Shown: positions 13,316-25,328, counted from the first letter of the stretch. The stretch: DNA of 64,000 nt from Palaemon carinicauda (GCF_036898095.1 NC_090746.1:58565922-58629921); one strand, 5' to 3'. The notes: generated by a model not told the origin, from the letters alone. A program made the numbers and translations.

Positions 13316-13756
13316 CAAATCATTCTTGTCTTTGTGACTTTCTCTCTGAACTGTAAAAATTATGCAATACAGTACGTCGATTTCAAAATAATATGATACG
13401 ACGAATAATCCACCGGATACAAATATCCCAGACTTCACTTTTGCAACTTGACACATCTGGGAAAGTTACTCAAAATCTTGATTGTCAAATTTTATAAATT
13501 CATCTTCGAAACTCGGTGAGAAGGACTTTTATATTTATTAAATTAGTACGAAGTGAATGTTGAATAATACTAGCTTATATTACTTGTCCAAATTTATAAA
13601 TAAACCTGAGGTTTTATTTTACGTTGTTCCGTCTAATGTATAAATGACAACGTATTTCTTTTTAATTTCTTCAAACCCTTAAAAAATTGTGCCTGAAACA
13701 AAAAGATGCAAATCTTCTTAAAAGATATGCCTATTGTGCATCGGCACCTAATTAAT

Positions 13757-13757
13757 C

Positions 13758-13853
<96 letters not shown>

Positions 13854-13854
13854 T
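13757..13854. repeat. (TTA)n microsatellite
   Basis: About 32 uninterrupted trinucleotide units. The poly-Asn frame on the minus strand is an artefact. Confidence 0.97.
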
Positions 13855-14389
13855 GACTGGCCAAGTGTCCAGATGCAACTGAGTTTTTTTTTTATTTCTA
13901 CATGGAATAATGGAGTACTTGTTGCTAATATGTACAAAACTTTCAGAAGTATGATATATAACACCCTTTTGTTTTGGTGCCAGTCATTGCCAGGATAAAA
14001 TTACTATGATTTAAATTATTATTTGTTGTATAATATGCCAGTATGTGTAGGCCTATATGTATTTCACTACTAAGCCATTTCCCTTCTCAGGAAGTGTCTT
14101 GGTAAAACTCGAAAACAATCATAGATGAACTTCTTGTGCATATAACATTCACGATGTTATCCACCTTATACAACATGCTAAACCACCCTACATACAACGT
14201 GTTGTTTAATCCCCTAGTTTTTTTTTTTTTTTTTTTCGTGCTCCTTACATTCCAGCCTTTATATCCATAGACATTCTAGACCCCTACCCCCAGAAGAACA
14301 CATACTGCTACTTTCGTAATTTGACTTATTGTGTGATTCACTTCTCTTCTTACCAGCATTCAAAATATTTGCATGGACCTACTTCATTT

Positions 14390-14590
14390 TTCCCACCCTC
14401 TACGGTAATAATGCCGTCAACGCAACTCAAGCGGTGCACTGTAGGCGTTACTAAATTCATGGCAGTATCCTTTGGGTCCCTAATTGCGCTCACGTTTTAG
14501 CCTTCTGCTCTTACGGGCTGCCAACGCAAAATTCCGTGTCTTGCCATAATGGCAAGGCAATCTTAACACACATTAAACGAACGAACGCCT
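14390..14590. repeat. SINE-like fragment of decapod type
   Basis: The words CAAGCGGTGCACTGTAGGCG, TTACTAA and TTTGGGTCCCTAATTGC resemble a short interspersed repeat that I recall from shrimp and crab transcripts and genomes. The match is from memory and partial. A poly-T run lies just upstream (14218-14237). Confidence 0.35.
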
Positions 14591-14644
14591 TCTGCTATCC
14601 CCCTTCTTTTCTGTTCAGAAATACAACTTAAGAAATTATAAAAC

Positions 14645-15060
14645 ATGATATACAGAGGAGCAAGACTGATAAAAGGTGTCCAACCTAGAGAAGCAATCAC
14701 CCCTATACTAATTAATTTACATTGGCTGCCTATCAAAGCGAGAACTGAATTTAAAATTTATACAATAACCCACCAAGTTATCAGAACCGGTCGTCCCAAA
14801 TGCGTAAGAGAATTGCTACATATTGCGCCGCCAACTAATGTGTGGACTCGAGAATAGTTGCAGATGGTTTCAAACTATTGGAACCTAGATATGTGTCTGT
14901 TGTAGGCTTCATAGCCGTTAAATATGCAGCCTCGAGACTATACAATAAGCTCCCACGAGACACCCGAATTATTAAAGACAATAGGAAACTGAAGACTTCC
15001 TTATTCCATGAGTCGTATGTCAGTGACGATTCAACTGTAAATGAGCAATACGTGATATAG
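14645..15060 (+). pseudogene. 3' fragment of a CR1/L2-like LINE ORF2
   Basis: The first frame (14645-14857) has LHWLPIKARTEFKI and VRELLHIAPP, typical of the region downstream of the RT domain in CR1/L2/Jockey-type non-LTR elements. After a frameshift near 14842-14857 the second frame (to 15060) gives the usual C-terminal end, with AASRLYNKLPRDTR followed by KLKTSLF. Both pieces occur in the normal order, so this is one 5'-truncated, frameshifted copy. The endonuclease and catalytic RT are absent. Family assignment beyond non-LTR is an inference. Confidence 0.75.
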
Positions 15061-15972
15061 AACGTTGAATACTCTGAACCAACAAGATATAACGACTGGG
15101 GAGATCCCGCAGTGTGTGGTTCCCCTGCTGTATGTGACCGGAAAGGCAGCTGTAAAAGTAAGTAAAATAATGTTTTATTAATCTTTACTTCAAACTCCAT
15201 TAGCATCTGAGTGCTGAGTGGCCTCTTCGGGCCCAACATCGGACCTTCTGGACCAGATTTGAAGATCTAATCCAATTTTTCCATTACTCCATCTGCCGAA
15301 TCACCTCTACACTCATAACCTTACTGTACTCCAACTCACACTTTCTTTCAAGTGTCTTCTAGAAACCTCTGTACATTCTTTCATTAGGCTCTCAGTTTTA
15401 CTTTAATATTCCCAAAATGCATGTCAAACACCTTTCATCACACCCCTTCATTTATTCACCTTTCTCTACTATTTATATTGAATACTAAATGGTATTATAT
15501 AAACGAATTTATGTGTGATACTGTACATATCTTAATTGTAGATTGATGATGGTATTGCTTTTGTAAGATCAGGTGGTTTGATTCTGCCTCATCTCCCACC
15601 AATTGACTTGCCCGTGAATGAATGCTAACATCAGCTAAATCAAAACTTGATTGGTAGCTATACCCTTGTGGTGCTACTTTTTTTTTTTTTTTAAGGAAAA
15701 TGACTCATGTTAAGATAATATATATCGAGAATTAAATTTCCCATGCAACTTTTTATGCTTCTTCATAACGTTACCAGCAAGCGAAGGCCAGTTAAGATAC
15801 CGTTGACCGCTGAATGCTAAGTTCTACTCATGGAGTCACCTGTTTTATTTTATATTGCAAGAGGACGTGTCTGGCTGGCAGGGCTAAGAAATCTACGAGT
15901 GTTTCATGTTTCCTTCAACATCAGTGAATTTTTAATGGATAGTCCAATCTTTTGAAGTTTTAAAGTTAATAC

Positions 15973-15975
<3 letters not shown>
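15061..15975. other. Unassigned sequence
   Basis: No gene or clear repeat seen, apart from a poly-T run near 15679-15693. Confidence 0.4.

Positions 15976-16062
<87 letters not shown>
15976..16062. repeat. (CT)n microsatellite
   Basis: About 43 uninterrupted CT units. Confidence 0.97.
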
Positions 16063-16066
<4 letters not shown>

Positions 16067-17640
16067 GGAATATAACAATGATTAATTTTTATAGAAAATA
16101 AACATAGAACAAACAAAGAACATATATCGACATTTGCCTGAATTTTTAATACGCAAGATTTTAAACGATTCGCAGTATCTTCCAATTGCACCATGTAAAT
16201 TAATATGTGAGTGAGGAAATGGACACTACTAATTTGAGAAAAGTTGACCCAAATGGCATTAACATATACGATAAATGTAGGACATGATTTCATTGACATA
16301 CTTCAATGAGAAATACTAGAGACACATTGAATAATTGCATGTCTGGTATAATAATAAGACTCGAGTCTAGATGACAGTAATAGTATAAATGGTGTACCAA
16401 ATTATTTGTAGAAAATTTTTTGGCTTGATTAATAAGGAAGGAAAATCAATAACTATTGAAGTCCAATGCTAATTAAACTTCATTGGTTAACCATTAGGGT
16501 TGCATTTGAACCTTTACCTGTGTGGAGGGTTTATGGGTTTATGGCACCAAGATGTTGTAAATCTAATGGCAAACGAATATTGGTTAATTTCATAAAAATA
16601 AACATATGGAAAATTAATCGAGATTTAATGTAAATAGACTTACCAAAGTGTAAAAGTGAAAATAGACTTACCAAAATGTAATAACTCTTTTCAAGATGGC
16701 GACCATAATTGTGCAGTATCCCTCTTGGTTTCTTCGGTACAGTTCAGGCCCAGAAAATTTTCCCTTGAGCCAAATACATTAGCAATCACCATTCGCCAAT
16801 CACCGTTGTAAACAACATATCTGAAGTAGTAGACTACGGCAGAGTACCAATTTTGGTTATTTGATCAGCAATCACGTCTACAGTAATTTAATAGGTTAGT
16901 TGATACATATTTATAATGTTTGAAATACAGATGTCCATAGTGTGCTATTGTACGGTAGCCAGTTACAGTACTCCCTATCTTATTTGCATTAAAAGGTTTA
17001 AAGGTCACTAATGAATGGCATAGGCAAGGGACAGTGACGTTACCCTATCTAGCAGGACAATCCCCTAGAGACTGACCATATATTATATGATCAGCGTCCA
17101 AGCCTCCTCTCCCCCTTAGCTAGTACCAGGAAGAGCCAGGCAGTGGCTGCTGATGACTCGGCAGATAGACCTATAGGCTCCCCTAAACCCCCCAACCTTA
17201 GCTCACAAGGATGGTAAGGTTGCAGACACTAATGGTACTAACAAGTCTGAATGGAACTCTAACTCTCACCTGGCAATCACCAGCCAGAGACTTTACCAAT
17301 CAGGCCACAAGATTAATCCGATAACTTCTGGAAACGAAATTGAATTGGGTTTCTTGTATTACTTGAACATTATAATAGGTTTTAGATTAAAAATTGTAGG
17401 AAAATTTACAGTTTCATCCATTATGGGAAATCTATTATAATAATATATTTCCCGTGTAAAGCAAGTCTTTTGTAGTATTTCTGTAAAATATTATCTGTCG
17501 CAAATGCCTAGTTCTTTATATATCGACGATCAAACTCACGCTACTCATGTCTTCCTCCCAGATATTTTCTAAGTCTGTTGTTATTGTTGACTGTGTCTTG
17601 TATTTGCTTAAATGAGCCCTGTAACCACTATAATCCGCTG
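16063..17640. other. Unassigned AT-rich sequence
   Basis: No coding frame or structured repeat that I can support. It leads into the promoter-like block at 17649. Confidence 0.4.
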
Positions 17641-17648
17641 ACAAACTA

Positions 17649-17789
17649 GTCCACTATGAAGTCTTACACGTTTGGCCAATCAGAGCGCCTGTCCACTATG
17701 ACGTCATACATGTTTGGCCAATCACAGCGCGACAATACAACAGCGCCACAATACAATATCTTCCCAGGCATTTCATTTCGTTTTTAGAC
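17649..17789 (+). promoter_or_regulatory. Promoter-like block: two tandem 42-bp CCAAT units, one with a CRE
   Basis: The unit starting GTCCACTATGA recurs at 17649 and 17691. Each copy has TTTGGCCAATCA (CCAAT at 17676-17680 and 17718-17722), the core of an NF-Y site. The second copy contains the perfect CRE octamer TGACGTCA (17699-17706); the first has a mutated version. A further short repeat (ACAATACAA) follows, then an ATG at 17790. Site spacing and position just upstream of an ORF fit a TATA-less animal promoter. Confidence 0.5.
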
Positions 17790-18022
17790 ATGGAGACCAT
17801 AGAAAGGGCGTCATCTCATGTTGCACAAGAAGTTGAAATTCCATTTTCTTGTCCTGACTGTTTTGTAACTTACAATGAATTTGTTGAAAAACTAGTGCAT
17901 TTGTGCCAGAGACACAATTTAATTTTACAAAATCAAAATTGGCCTGCATGCCAAGGAACCTTCCCAACGGCTTCACATTTTCCTCAAAGCAGCAGCACAT
18001 CTTGATGAACCAACAGTTTAAG
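17790..18022 (+). CDS. Putative first exon with a C2H2 zinc finger (71-aa ORF)
   Basis: The ORF runs 17790-18005 from an ATG in good context (GACATGG). Residues 19-42 contain FSCPDC followed by Cys/His spacing C21-x2-C24-x12-H37-x4-H42, with Tyr28 at the usual aromatic position. That fits a classical C2H2 zinc finger apart from a one-residue offset of the hydrophobic Leu. A degenerate second finger may follow (WPACQGTF), with its first Cys replaced by Trp. A donor-like AG|GTAAGC lies at 18021-18026, shortly after the stop, so the exon boundary and true frame are uncertain. It could be the first exon of a host zinc-finger gene or a relic of a zinc-finger gene or transposon. Confidence 0.4.
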
Positions 18023-18119
18023 GTAAGCTTCATTAATTTATAGAGTATATTATAATGGTGATAGTATAACGATGTATGCAGCAGTACCATCCCTTTGGAT
18101 TTGGTTTGATGGATGTGTT

Positions 18120-18450
18120 AGGTAGTGGCTGTAAGGGGGGGGGGGTGGCCTCGCAGGGGTAGGCCTAGGTAGGGGTACAGGGCCCTAGGTTAGGTGGTTG
18201 TATTAGGTTCGGTAGTGTCCCAAAATTCACTGTGGCCTTAAGGGGGGGTCGCAGGGGGGGCGGAGCCCCCCCGGTAGGCCTAGGTAGGGGTACAGGGCCC
18301 CTAGGTAGGGGTACAGAGCCCCTAGGCTAGGTTAGGTGGGTTTATTAGGTTCAGTAGTGCCCTGAAAATCACTGTGGCCTTAAGGGGGGGTCGCAGGGGG
18401 GGGCGGAGCCCCCCCCCCCCCCCCCCCCCCGGTAGGGCTAGATAGGGGTA
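18120..18450. repeat. G-rich tandem repeat with C24 run
   Basis: About three diverged units, with TCGCAG landmarks at 18151, 18249 and 18391. They share GTAGGCCTAGGTAGGGGTACAG and runs of 7-10 G, and end in a homopolymer of about 24 C (18407-18430). A related sequence occurs at 36040-36240. The block has strong G-quadruplex and i-motif potential. Confidence 0.8.
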
Positions 18451-18691
18451 TAGGGGGAGGGGTGGTGGAAGGATAAGTATTCATTTATTGCAAATATCAT
18501 TTGACGCCCCTCCCCCACCCAAAACCCCGGTTCCCACCTGGTGTCCCCCATAATTGTTGGGATGAAGTAGGGTCTTTCTGCATTCTAGAACAACTTAGTA
18601 AATCTCCAAATCGGATGGTTTGCGGTCAAAATAAACGTTAAATTCGTTGGAACTACACTATTTCTGATGCAACAAATATTTTTCAATATTA

Positions 18692-18852
18692 AACTTACCC
18701 GATAATCATGTAGCTGTCAACTCCGTTGCCCGACAGAATTCTATGGAGGGATACGCCAGCTATCACAATACTAGAAGGGGGTGTATTTACCAGCGCCACC
18801 TGTGGCCAGGTACTCAAGTACTTCTTGTTGACACCTCCTCAATTATTCCTCT
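18692..18852. repeat. DIRS-B 5' inverted terminal repeat
   Basis: Reverse complement of 25168-25328 with almost no mismatch, from ACTTACCCGATAATCATG inward to CAATTATTCCTC. Near identity of the two arms fits regeneration of the ITRs at each transposition. Confidence 0.9.
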
Positions 18853-19425
18853 GTCGTGCTTCCGGCAAGACGTTCTGGGATACGCTTATGTTCTTGGAGT
18901 ATTTTCACGACTTTGGTGAAGTATTTCTCTTTGATTTCGGCTGTCGCTTTACTGGAAAACTTCTATATTAGCTTAGTTAGCTTTTGGAATTAATTTGATT
19001 AATTTTGGTGACGAGAGAGTATGAACTCTCGTTCACCTTTCAATGGCCGACCCTTCCCTTAGACGGAAGTGTTGGTGTCTAAGAGAGTATAGACTCTCTT
19101 TCTTAATTTTGCTTAACAAAAGTTATAGATTTATTTTATATCTCTCCGCCTCTTATAGGCCTCTTCGATTAACTTCCTTTTATTATAAACTCATTAAAAT
19201 TAATTTTTATATTTGTTTATATTCGACCTTCCTAATAGTAGGCGGTCTTTTACCGAAGTTAATAAACTTTGAGCCCGTCATTTCGGTTTTACCTGTTAAC
19301 ATATTATGCTATTTCCGCCACAGAGTTTGAAAGATTTTCTTTGACAGTCTCGTACTGTTTTCAAAGTTGAACTAACGTTTTGTTTTGTCTCTGCAGTTGT
19401 TGACGTTCAGAACGTTCTCCTTGCA

Positions 19426-19444
19426 CTCTATCGTTACGATAGAG
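19426..19444. other. 19-bp leader palindrome in DIRS-B
   Basis: CTCTATCGTTACGATAGAG is a perfect 8-bp inverted repeat around a TTA loop. It recurs at the same place in the leaders of G (48635-48653) and F (50363-50381), in flanking sequence that has diverged. Confidence 0.8.
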
Positions 19445-19619
19445 AAAGAATGTTCACGGTTTCACGTTGCAGTAAGAGTAACCGTGTCTAGCGTTTTGTT
19501 CATTCTTTCTTAACTTAATGGTTTTGATCCTAATAAAGGAACTTTTCAGTTTTTTTCCTTTAACAATAATATGTTTTAACGATATATATGATTGGGCTCT
19601 TCTCTCAGGTTCTAAGTCA

Positions 19620-19650
<31 letters not shown>

Positions 19651-20424
19651 CGGAGGGAGAAAGAGGATAAACGTTTCATTCAAGCCTGCCAGGCGTACGA
19701 GTAACGTCGTTATCGTTTTTTGCTCTTCTCCCTAGTCTCTTTAGGGGAAGAAACTAAACGTTTCTAGAGTGATCTAGTGTTTAGTCTCTTTCCAACCACT
19801 GAATTATCTTTCATTAGATTTTTCTGTTACATTGTAATTCTGTTTTCGCAATTACTAACTTTGAGAAAGGATAGAATTGCGTATTTCAGGTACAAACCAC
19901 TTAAAGTTCAGTGAAATAAGTGCAAACAGAAATCAAAGTGATAAGTGATTAGTGCGTGAGGGTACTTTTGTGCGCGCCAGTTGTCCTCCCAGTCCGGGAC
20001 CTCTTGCAAGCTCCCAAGCCCAGGGGAGAAGCAATGTCGAAGGGCATAAGGGTTCAGCAGGCCTTGATCGGCGCACAGAAGTATTCTCGGTGGTTGTGGG
20101 CGTGTCTTACCGAGACCGTCACTCCCACCCGCAGACGATTGAGCCCTTATTTTGCTCGTCTGCAGAAGAGATTAGGGGAGAAAATAAAGGCAGAGTAACG
20201 CTGGTCTCAGGTCTCAAGACTTCTTAAACGTTAAGTCCAGACCTATGCCAGACGTACGAAGTTAAAGTTCACAACCCGAATGCAGTCATTGGGTTAGCTC
20301 TGACTCTCCTCAGTCATCAGTTGATTACACTCCGCCTAAGAGGAGTAAGGTTCTGCCACAACAGATCTCTGCTGTTAAGGCTTTACCTCAGCAGAACTTA
20401 GTGTCTGCCGACCCCAAGTTAACT

Positions 20425-20880
20425 CTACTACAGTCCATGCAAGCACAGCTTTCGGACTTGATGAGTGAGTGTCGGGCTGAGAGTGTTGCTCCTCCGCCTC
20501 CGCCTACACTCCCTCCTCCTACACTCGCTCCGCCTGATCACAGTACCATCTGCCAGGCGTACGATGTTGTGGACTCTACTACAGTCCATGCAAGCACAGC
20601 TTTCGGACTTGATGAGTGAGTGTCGGGCTGAGAGTGTTGCTCCTCCGCCTCCGCCTACACTCCCTCCTCCTACACTCGCTCCGCCTGATCACAGTACCAT
20701 CTGCCAGGCGTACGATGTTGTGGACTCTACTACAGTCCATGCAAGCACAGCTTTCGGACTTGATGCGTGAGTGTCGGGCTGAGAGTGTTGCACCTCCTGC
20801 ACTCCCTCCACCTGTTCTCGCTGCACCTGTGCTCGCCCAGCCTGCACCTGCTCCGCCTGTGCTCGCCCAGCCTGCACCTG
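20425..20880. repeat. 151-bp tandem repeat in DIRS-B ORF1
   Basis: Two full copies and a partial third, starting near 20425, 20576 and 20727, each with CAGTCCATGCAAGCACAG and TGCCAGGCGTACGATGTTG. The period is not a multiple of three, so each copy shifts the ORF1 frame. Confidence 0.9.
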
Positions 20881-21514
20881 CTCCGCCTGGTCGCAGCACC
20901 ATCTGCCAGGCGTACGATGTTGAACCACTTTCGGAGTTTGCTGTTCACAGTGTTGTTCAGCCTCAGCCTTCTTTAAGGCAACCCTTGCTTTGGGATCAGG
21001 AGAGTTACACTCTTCCTCCTCCTCCCCTTGCTGCTCCACCAGTGGTGCAACTCTCGGTTGGGGTACAACAACCTCTCCCCTCCGTGAGTCTGTCTGCTCA
21101 ACCAGCGCTGCACCGAGTTCAACCCTCCATGCACTTGCGCCTCAGGAGCCTCAGCTTGCTAGAACTTTACCTTGTTCTGCGCAGCCTCAACCTTCTCTTG
21201 CTCCACTCATCTCTCAGGAACAGGAACGGACTACTCCGCCTCCGTCCTCCGCTCAGCTGGTGCAATCCTTGGGTGCAACTCTTGCTAGGAGTCAACCTCC
21301 TTCACCCTTGCACCTGCCTTCTGCTCCGTCTGTTGTTCAGCCTATGCAGTCTGAACCTCAGGTTTTCCCTCAAGTTGAGGAAACCTCTGTTGTTGTTCCA
21401 GCTCGTTCTGACTCTGCTGTTCAGCATACCATGGTTTAAACCCCATGCAAGCATGCATAAAGCACTCTAGCACTGGTCATGGAATTTCTGAGAAATGTTA
21501 AACGCCATGCACAC

Positions 21515-21740
21515 GCTCTGCTTTCCTTTCAGCAGGCTCTGCTTACAGCAGGCTCTGCTTACTACATGCTCAGCATTCAGCATGCTCTGCATTCAGCATG
21601 CTCTGCATACAACATGCTCTGCATACAGCATGCTCTGCATTCAGCATGCTCTGCATACAACATGCTCTACATACAGCATGCTCTGCATACAGCATACTCT
21701 GCATACATCATGCTCTGCATACCTTACCGCATGCTTCTCA
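21515..21740. repeat. 16-bp minisatellite (CATGCTCTGCATACAG)
   Basis: About a dozen head-to-tail units with 1-2 substitutions each. There are no unique spacers, so it is not CRISPR-like. It sits at the junction between C-like and F-like ORF1 sequence in copy B. Confidence 0.9.
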
Positions 21741-22322
21741 ACACATCTTGGGTTGTTGCCAACTCACTAGACTGTCAAGCAGTTTCATAACGTTGCCTTC
21801 TAGTCTGCTGCTTTGCACCAGTGAACCCTCACTCAGAGAACTTAGCTTTTCTAGGATAAGGTCCCTGTAGATGAGAAAGTTCTTTTCTCCCTCCTTCTGA
21901 TATTCCCTTGAGGACTCTGTCATTTGGAGGGAGCCTTTAGCTGCATAACCTCTTATGGACTTTTATTTAAGCATAACATGCTTACAGGGAAGGTAATGGT
22001 TACACTTCAGCCGCTAATCCCGTCTGTTACCACACCTGCTCCCATAGACCTTGAGCTGTGTTGCATGACATGCAGTCCAAGCTTAGTCCTTGTTAGAGGA
22101 TTTTTTGTTTACGGAGTCAATGTGTCACGGGGAAGACGTTCAACAACCAACAGAAGGGACTTGTTGTGACGCAGTGGGCAACCTCAGCAACCCGTTAAGG
22201 AGTTGTCTGTACGACCCAGACAGTCTAGACAGATTCGGGTTGTCACTGTACTTCCTCGCTTGCCCATGATTGACAGTTTACAGACTGTGCAGCAGTATCA
22301 TGATCTTGTGTCCGGCTCCGTC

Positions 22323-23580
22323 AGACGACTGGCTTTTAAGAGCTCCCTCAAGTCGTCGCTGTCTGGAGATTTTCAAATGGACTATGGATCTGACCAAGGA
22401 ACTGGGCCTCCTGGTCAATTTTGAGGAGTCTCAGCTCGTTCCATCCCAGACCATTGTCTCCTTGGGTATGGATCTTCAGAGTCGAGCTTTTCGGACTTGT
22501 CCGTCGGCCCCAAGGATCTTCCAAGCCCTAGAATGCATCCAGAGCATGCTGAGAAGGAACCGATGCTTAGTCAGGCAGTGGATGAGTCTAACAGGGACAC
22601 TTTCATCGCTGGCCCTGTTCATCGAGTTAGGGAGACTCCACCTCCGCCCCCTTCAGTATCATCTAGCTGCTCACTGGATAAAGGACATGACGCTAGAGAC
22701 GGGCTCAGTTCCTGTTTCCGAAGAGATGAGGTCTACTCTAACGTGGTGGAAGAACAGCATTCTTCTCAAGGAAGGTCTACCATTGGCTGTTCAGACCTCC
22801 GACCACCGTCTCTTCTTGGACGCATCGGACACGGGCTGGGGTGCGACACTGGACGGACAGGAATGCTCGGGAACATGGAATCAGGAGCAAAGGACACTTC
22901 ACGTCTATTGCAAGGAGTTGTTGGCAGTTCATTTGGCCTTGATAAACTTCAAGTCCCTCCAGCTTAACAAGGTGGTGGAGGTGAACTCCGACTACACCAC
23001 AGCCTTGGCTTACATCTCCAAGCAGGGAGGGACTCATTCGAGGAAGTTGTTCGAGATCGCAAGGGACCTCCTCATTTGGTCAAAAGATCGAAAGCTCACG
23101 CTGGTAACGAGGCTCATTCAGGGCGATATGAATGTCATGGCAGATCGCCTCAGCCGGAAGGGTCAGGTCTTCCCCACAGAGTGGACCCTTCACAAGAATG
23201 TTTGCAGCAGACTTTGGGCCCTGTGGGGTCAGCCAACCATAGATCTATTCGCTACCTCGATGACCAAGAGGCTCCTCTTGTATTGTTCTCCGATTCCAGA
23301 CCCAGCAGCAGTTCGCGTGGATGCCTTTCTGCTGGATTGGTCCCATCTCAACCTGTATGCATTCCCGCCGTTCAAGATTGTCAACAGGGTACTTCAGAAG
23401 TTCGCCTCTCACAAAGGGACACGGCTGACGTTGGTTGCTCCCCTCTGGCCCGCGAGAGAATGGTTCACTGAGGTACTGCAATGGCTGGTCGACGTTCCCA
23501 GGACTCTTCCTCCTAGAGTGGACCTTCTGCGTCAACCTCACGTAAAGAAGGTACACCCAACCTCCACGCTCTTCGTCTGA
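22323..23580 (+). pseudogene. DIRS-B RT (truncated) - RNase H - methyltransferase-like relic
   Basis: The homology starts at the DD of the RT catalytic YLDD (DDWLLRAPSSRR in C-like reading), so the palm up to that point is gone. RNase H follows in an open frame with FLDAS, CKELLAV, NSDYTTAL and MADRLSR. The C-terminal domain has IDLFAT and YAFPPF. The frame is open to 23580, but with RT missing the product could supply only RNase H and the C-terminal domain. Confidence 0.8.
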
Positions 23581-24652
23581 CTGCCTTCAGACTATCGAAA
23601 GACTCTCAAGAGCTAGAGGCTTTTCGAAGGAGGCAGCCAGAGCGATTGCCAGAGCAAGGACGACATCCACTCTCAGAGTCTATCAGTCTTTATGGGAAGT
23701 CTTCCGAAGCTGGTGCAAGGCCAATGCAGTTTTCCTCAACCAGTACCAATGTAACCCAGATTGCTGACTTCCTGTTACATCTAAGGAACGTAAGCTCCCT
23801 ATCAGCTCCTACGATCAAGGGTTACAGAAGTTTGTTGGCAGCGGTTTTCCGCCACAGAGGCTTGGATCTTTCCTCCAACAAAGATCTACAGGACCTCCTT
23901 AGGTCTTTTGAGACCTCAAAGGAACGTCGGTTGTCCACTCCAGGCTGGAATCTAGACGTGGTCCTAAGGTTCCTAATGTCATCAGGATTTGAACCGCTCC
24001 AATCAGCCTCTTTTAAGGACCTCACATTAAAAAACTCTTTTCCTCGTGTGCTTAGCAACAGGTAAAAGAGTAAGTGAGATCCACGCCTTCAGCAGGAACA
24101 TAGGTTTCACATCTGAAACGGCTACATGTTCCTTGCAGCTCGGTTTTTTGGCTAAAAACGAGCTTCCTTCCCGTCCTTGGCCTAAGTCGTTCGAGATCCC
24201 AAGCCTGTCCAACATGGTGGGGAACGAACTGGAGAGAGTACTTTGCCCAGTTAGAGCTCTTAAGTACTATCTAAAGGTCAAAACCATTACGAGGACAATC
24301 AGAAGCCTTATGGTGTGCTATCAAGAAGCCTTCTCTACCAATGTCTAAGAACTCAGTTTCTTACTACATCAGGCTTCTGATTAGAGAAGCAAATTCTCAT
24401 CTGAAGGAAGAAGACCTTGCTTTGCTGAAGGTAAGGACACATGAAGTGAGAGCTGTGGCTACTTCAGTGGCCTTCAAACAGAACCGTTCTCTGCAGAGTG
24501 TTATGGATGCAACCTATTGGAGAAACAAGTCAGTGTTCGCATCATTCTATCTCAAAGATGTCCAGTCTCTTTACGAGTACTGCTACACCCTGGGTCTATT
24601 CGTAGCAACGAATGCAGTAGTAGGCGAGGGCTCAGCCACTACATTCCCATAA
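23581..24652 (+). pseudogene. DIRS-B tyrosine recombinase relic
   Basis: Recombinase sequence in the -1 frame relative to RNase H. 23646-24065 holds the core-binding region (VADFLLHLRN-like, APTIKGYRSL). A small indel near 24040 breaks the frame before box I, which reads ATGKRVSE in the next frame (24046-24348). A 2-bp deletion near 24276 forces another shift. 24341-24652 has box II (HEVRAVATS) and the tyrosine box (FASFYLKDV). All catalytic residues are still encoded, but across three frames. Confidence 0.8.
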
Positions 24653-25040
24653 TCCCATAACTTTTTAACCTTTCTCTTGAATACTTTTTATGGGTTGTAC
24701 GGTCGGCTAAGAAGCCTTCCACATCCTTGTTGATTTGGCGGGTGGTCAATTCTTTCTTGAGAAGCGCCAAGGTTAAAGGTTGTGATGAGGTCCTTTAGTA
24801 TGGGTTGCAGCCCTGTATACTTTAGCACCTTTGAGTTGATTCAGCCTCCCAAGAGGAACGCTGCGCTCAGTAAGGAAGACGATCTTATTAAAGGCAGAGT
24901 AACGGTTCAAGTCGACTTCCTTACCAGGTACTTATTATTTCATTGTTATTGTGGATAACTGATTATATGAAATATGGGATACTTAGCTATCCTTTAATCT
25001 TGTACACTGGTTTTCACCCACCCCCCTGGGTGTGAATCAG

Positions 25041-25128
25041 CTACATGATTATCGGGTAAGTTTAATATTGAAAAATGTTATTTTTATTAATAAAATAAAT
25101 TTTTGAATATACTTACCCGATAATCATG
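25041..25128. repeat. DIRS-B internal complementary region
   Basis: The left half is the reverse complement of the outer 5' end of B, and the right half that of its outer 3' end. They join at GAAAAATGTTATTTT, which would be the circle junction. Confidence 0.9.
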
Positions 25129-25167
25129 ATTTAATCGACCCTCCCTTCCTCCCCATAGAGAACCAGT

Positions 25168-25328
25168 GGACCGAGGAATAATTGAGGAGGTGTCAACAAG
25201 AAGTACTTGAGTACCTGGCCACAGGTGGCGCTGGTAAATACACCCCCTTCTAGTATTGTGATAGCTGGCGTATCCCTCCATAGAATTCTGTCGGGCAACG
25301 GAGTTGACAGCTACATGATTATCGGGTA
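25168..25328. repeat. DIRS-B 3' inverted terminal repeat
   Basis: Inverted partner of 18692-18852. The element continues outward with TATATTCAAAAATTTATTTT to about 25373. Confidence 0.9.

Larger units (their letters stand above)
19952..22322 (+). pseudogene. DIRS-B ORF1 relic (chimeric)
   Basis: 19952-20227 reads like residues 180-260 of ORF1 in C (SPGPLASSQAQGRSNVEG), but the zinc-binding N-terminus is missing. 20401-21430 is Pro/Gln/Leu-rich like the middle of ORF1 in C and contains a 151-bp tandem array that breaks frame. A 16-bp minisatellite follows. 21740-22322 then matches F-type ORF1 (compare 51850-52100 and 52530-53043). At 22322 the sequence jumps directly to the RT codons for DDWLL. 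No continuous frame remains. Confidence 0.75.

Noticed and set aside
13149..13456. Arg/Glu and Leu/Ser open frames
   Set aside because: They come from the GA/CT microsatellite; the same holds at 15904-16299 and 63234-63658.
21515..21740. Regularly spaced short repeats resembling a CRISPR array
   Set aside because: The units are contiguous 16-mers with no unique spacers, inside a eukaryotic retrotransposon.
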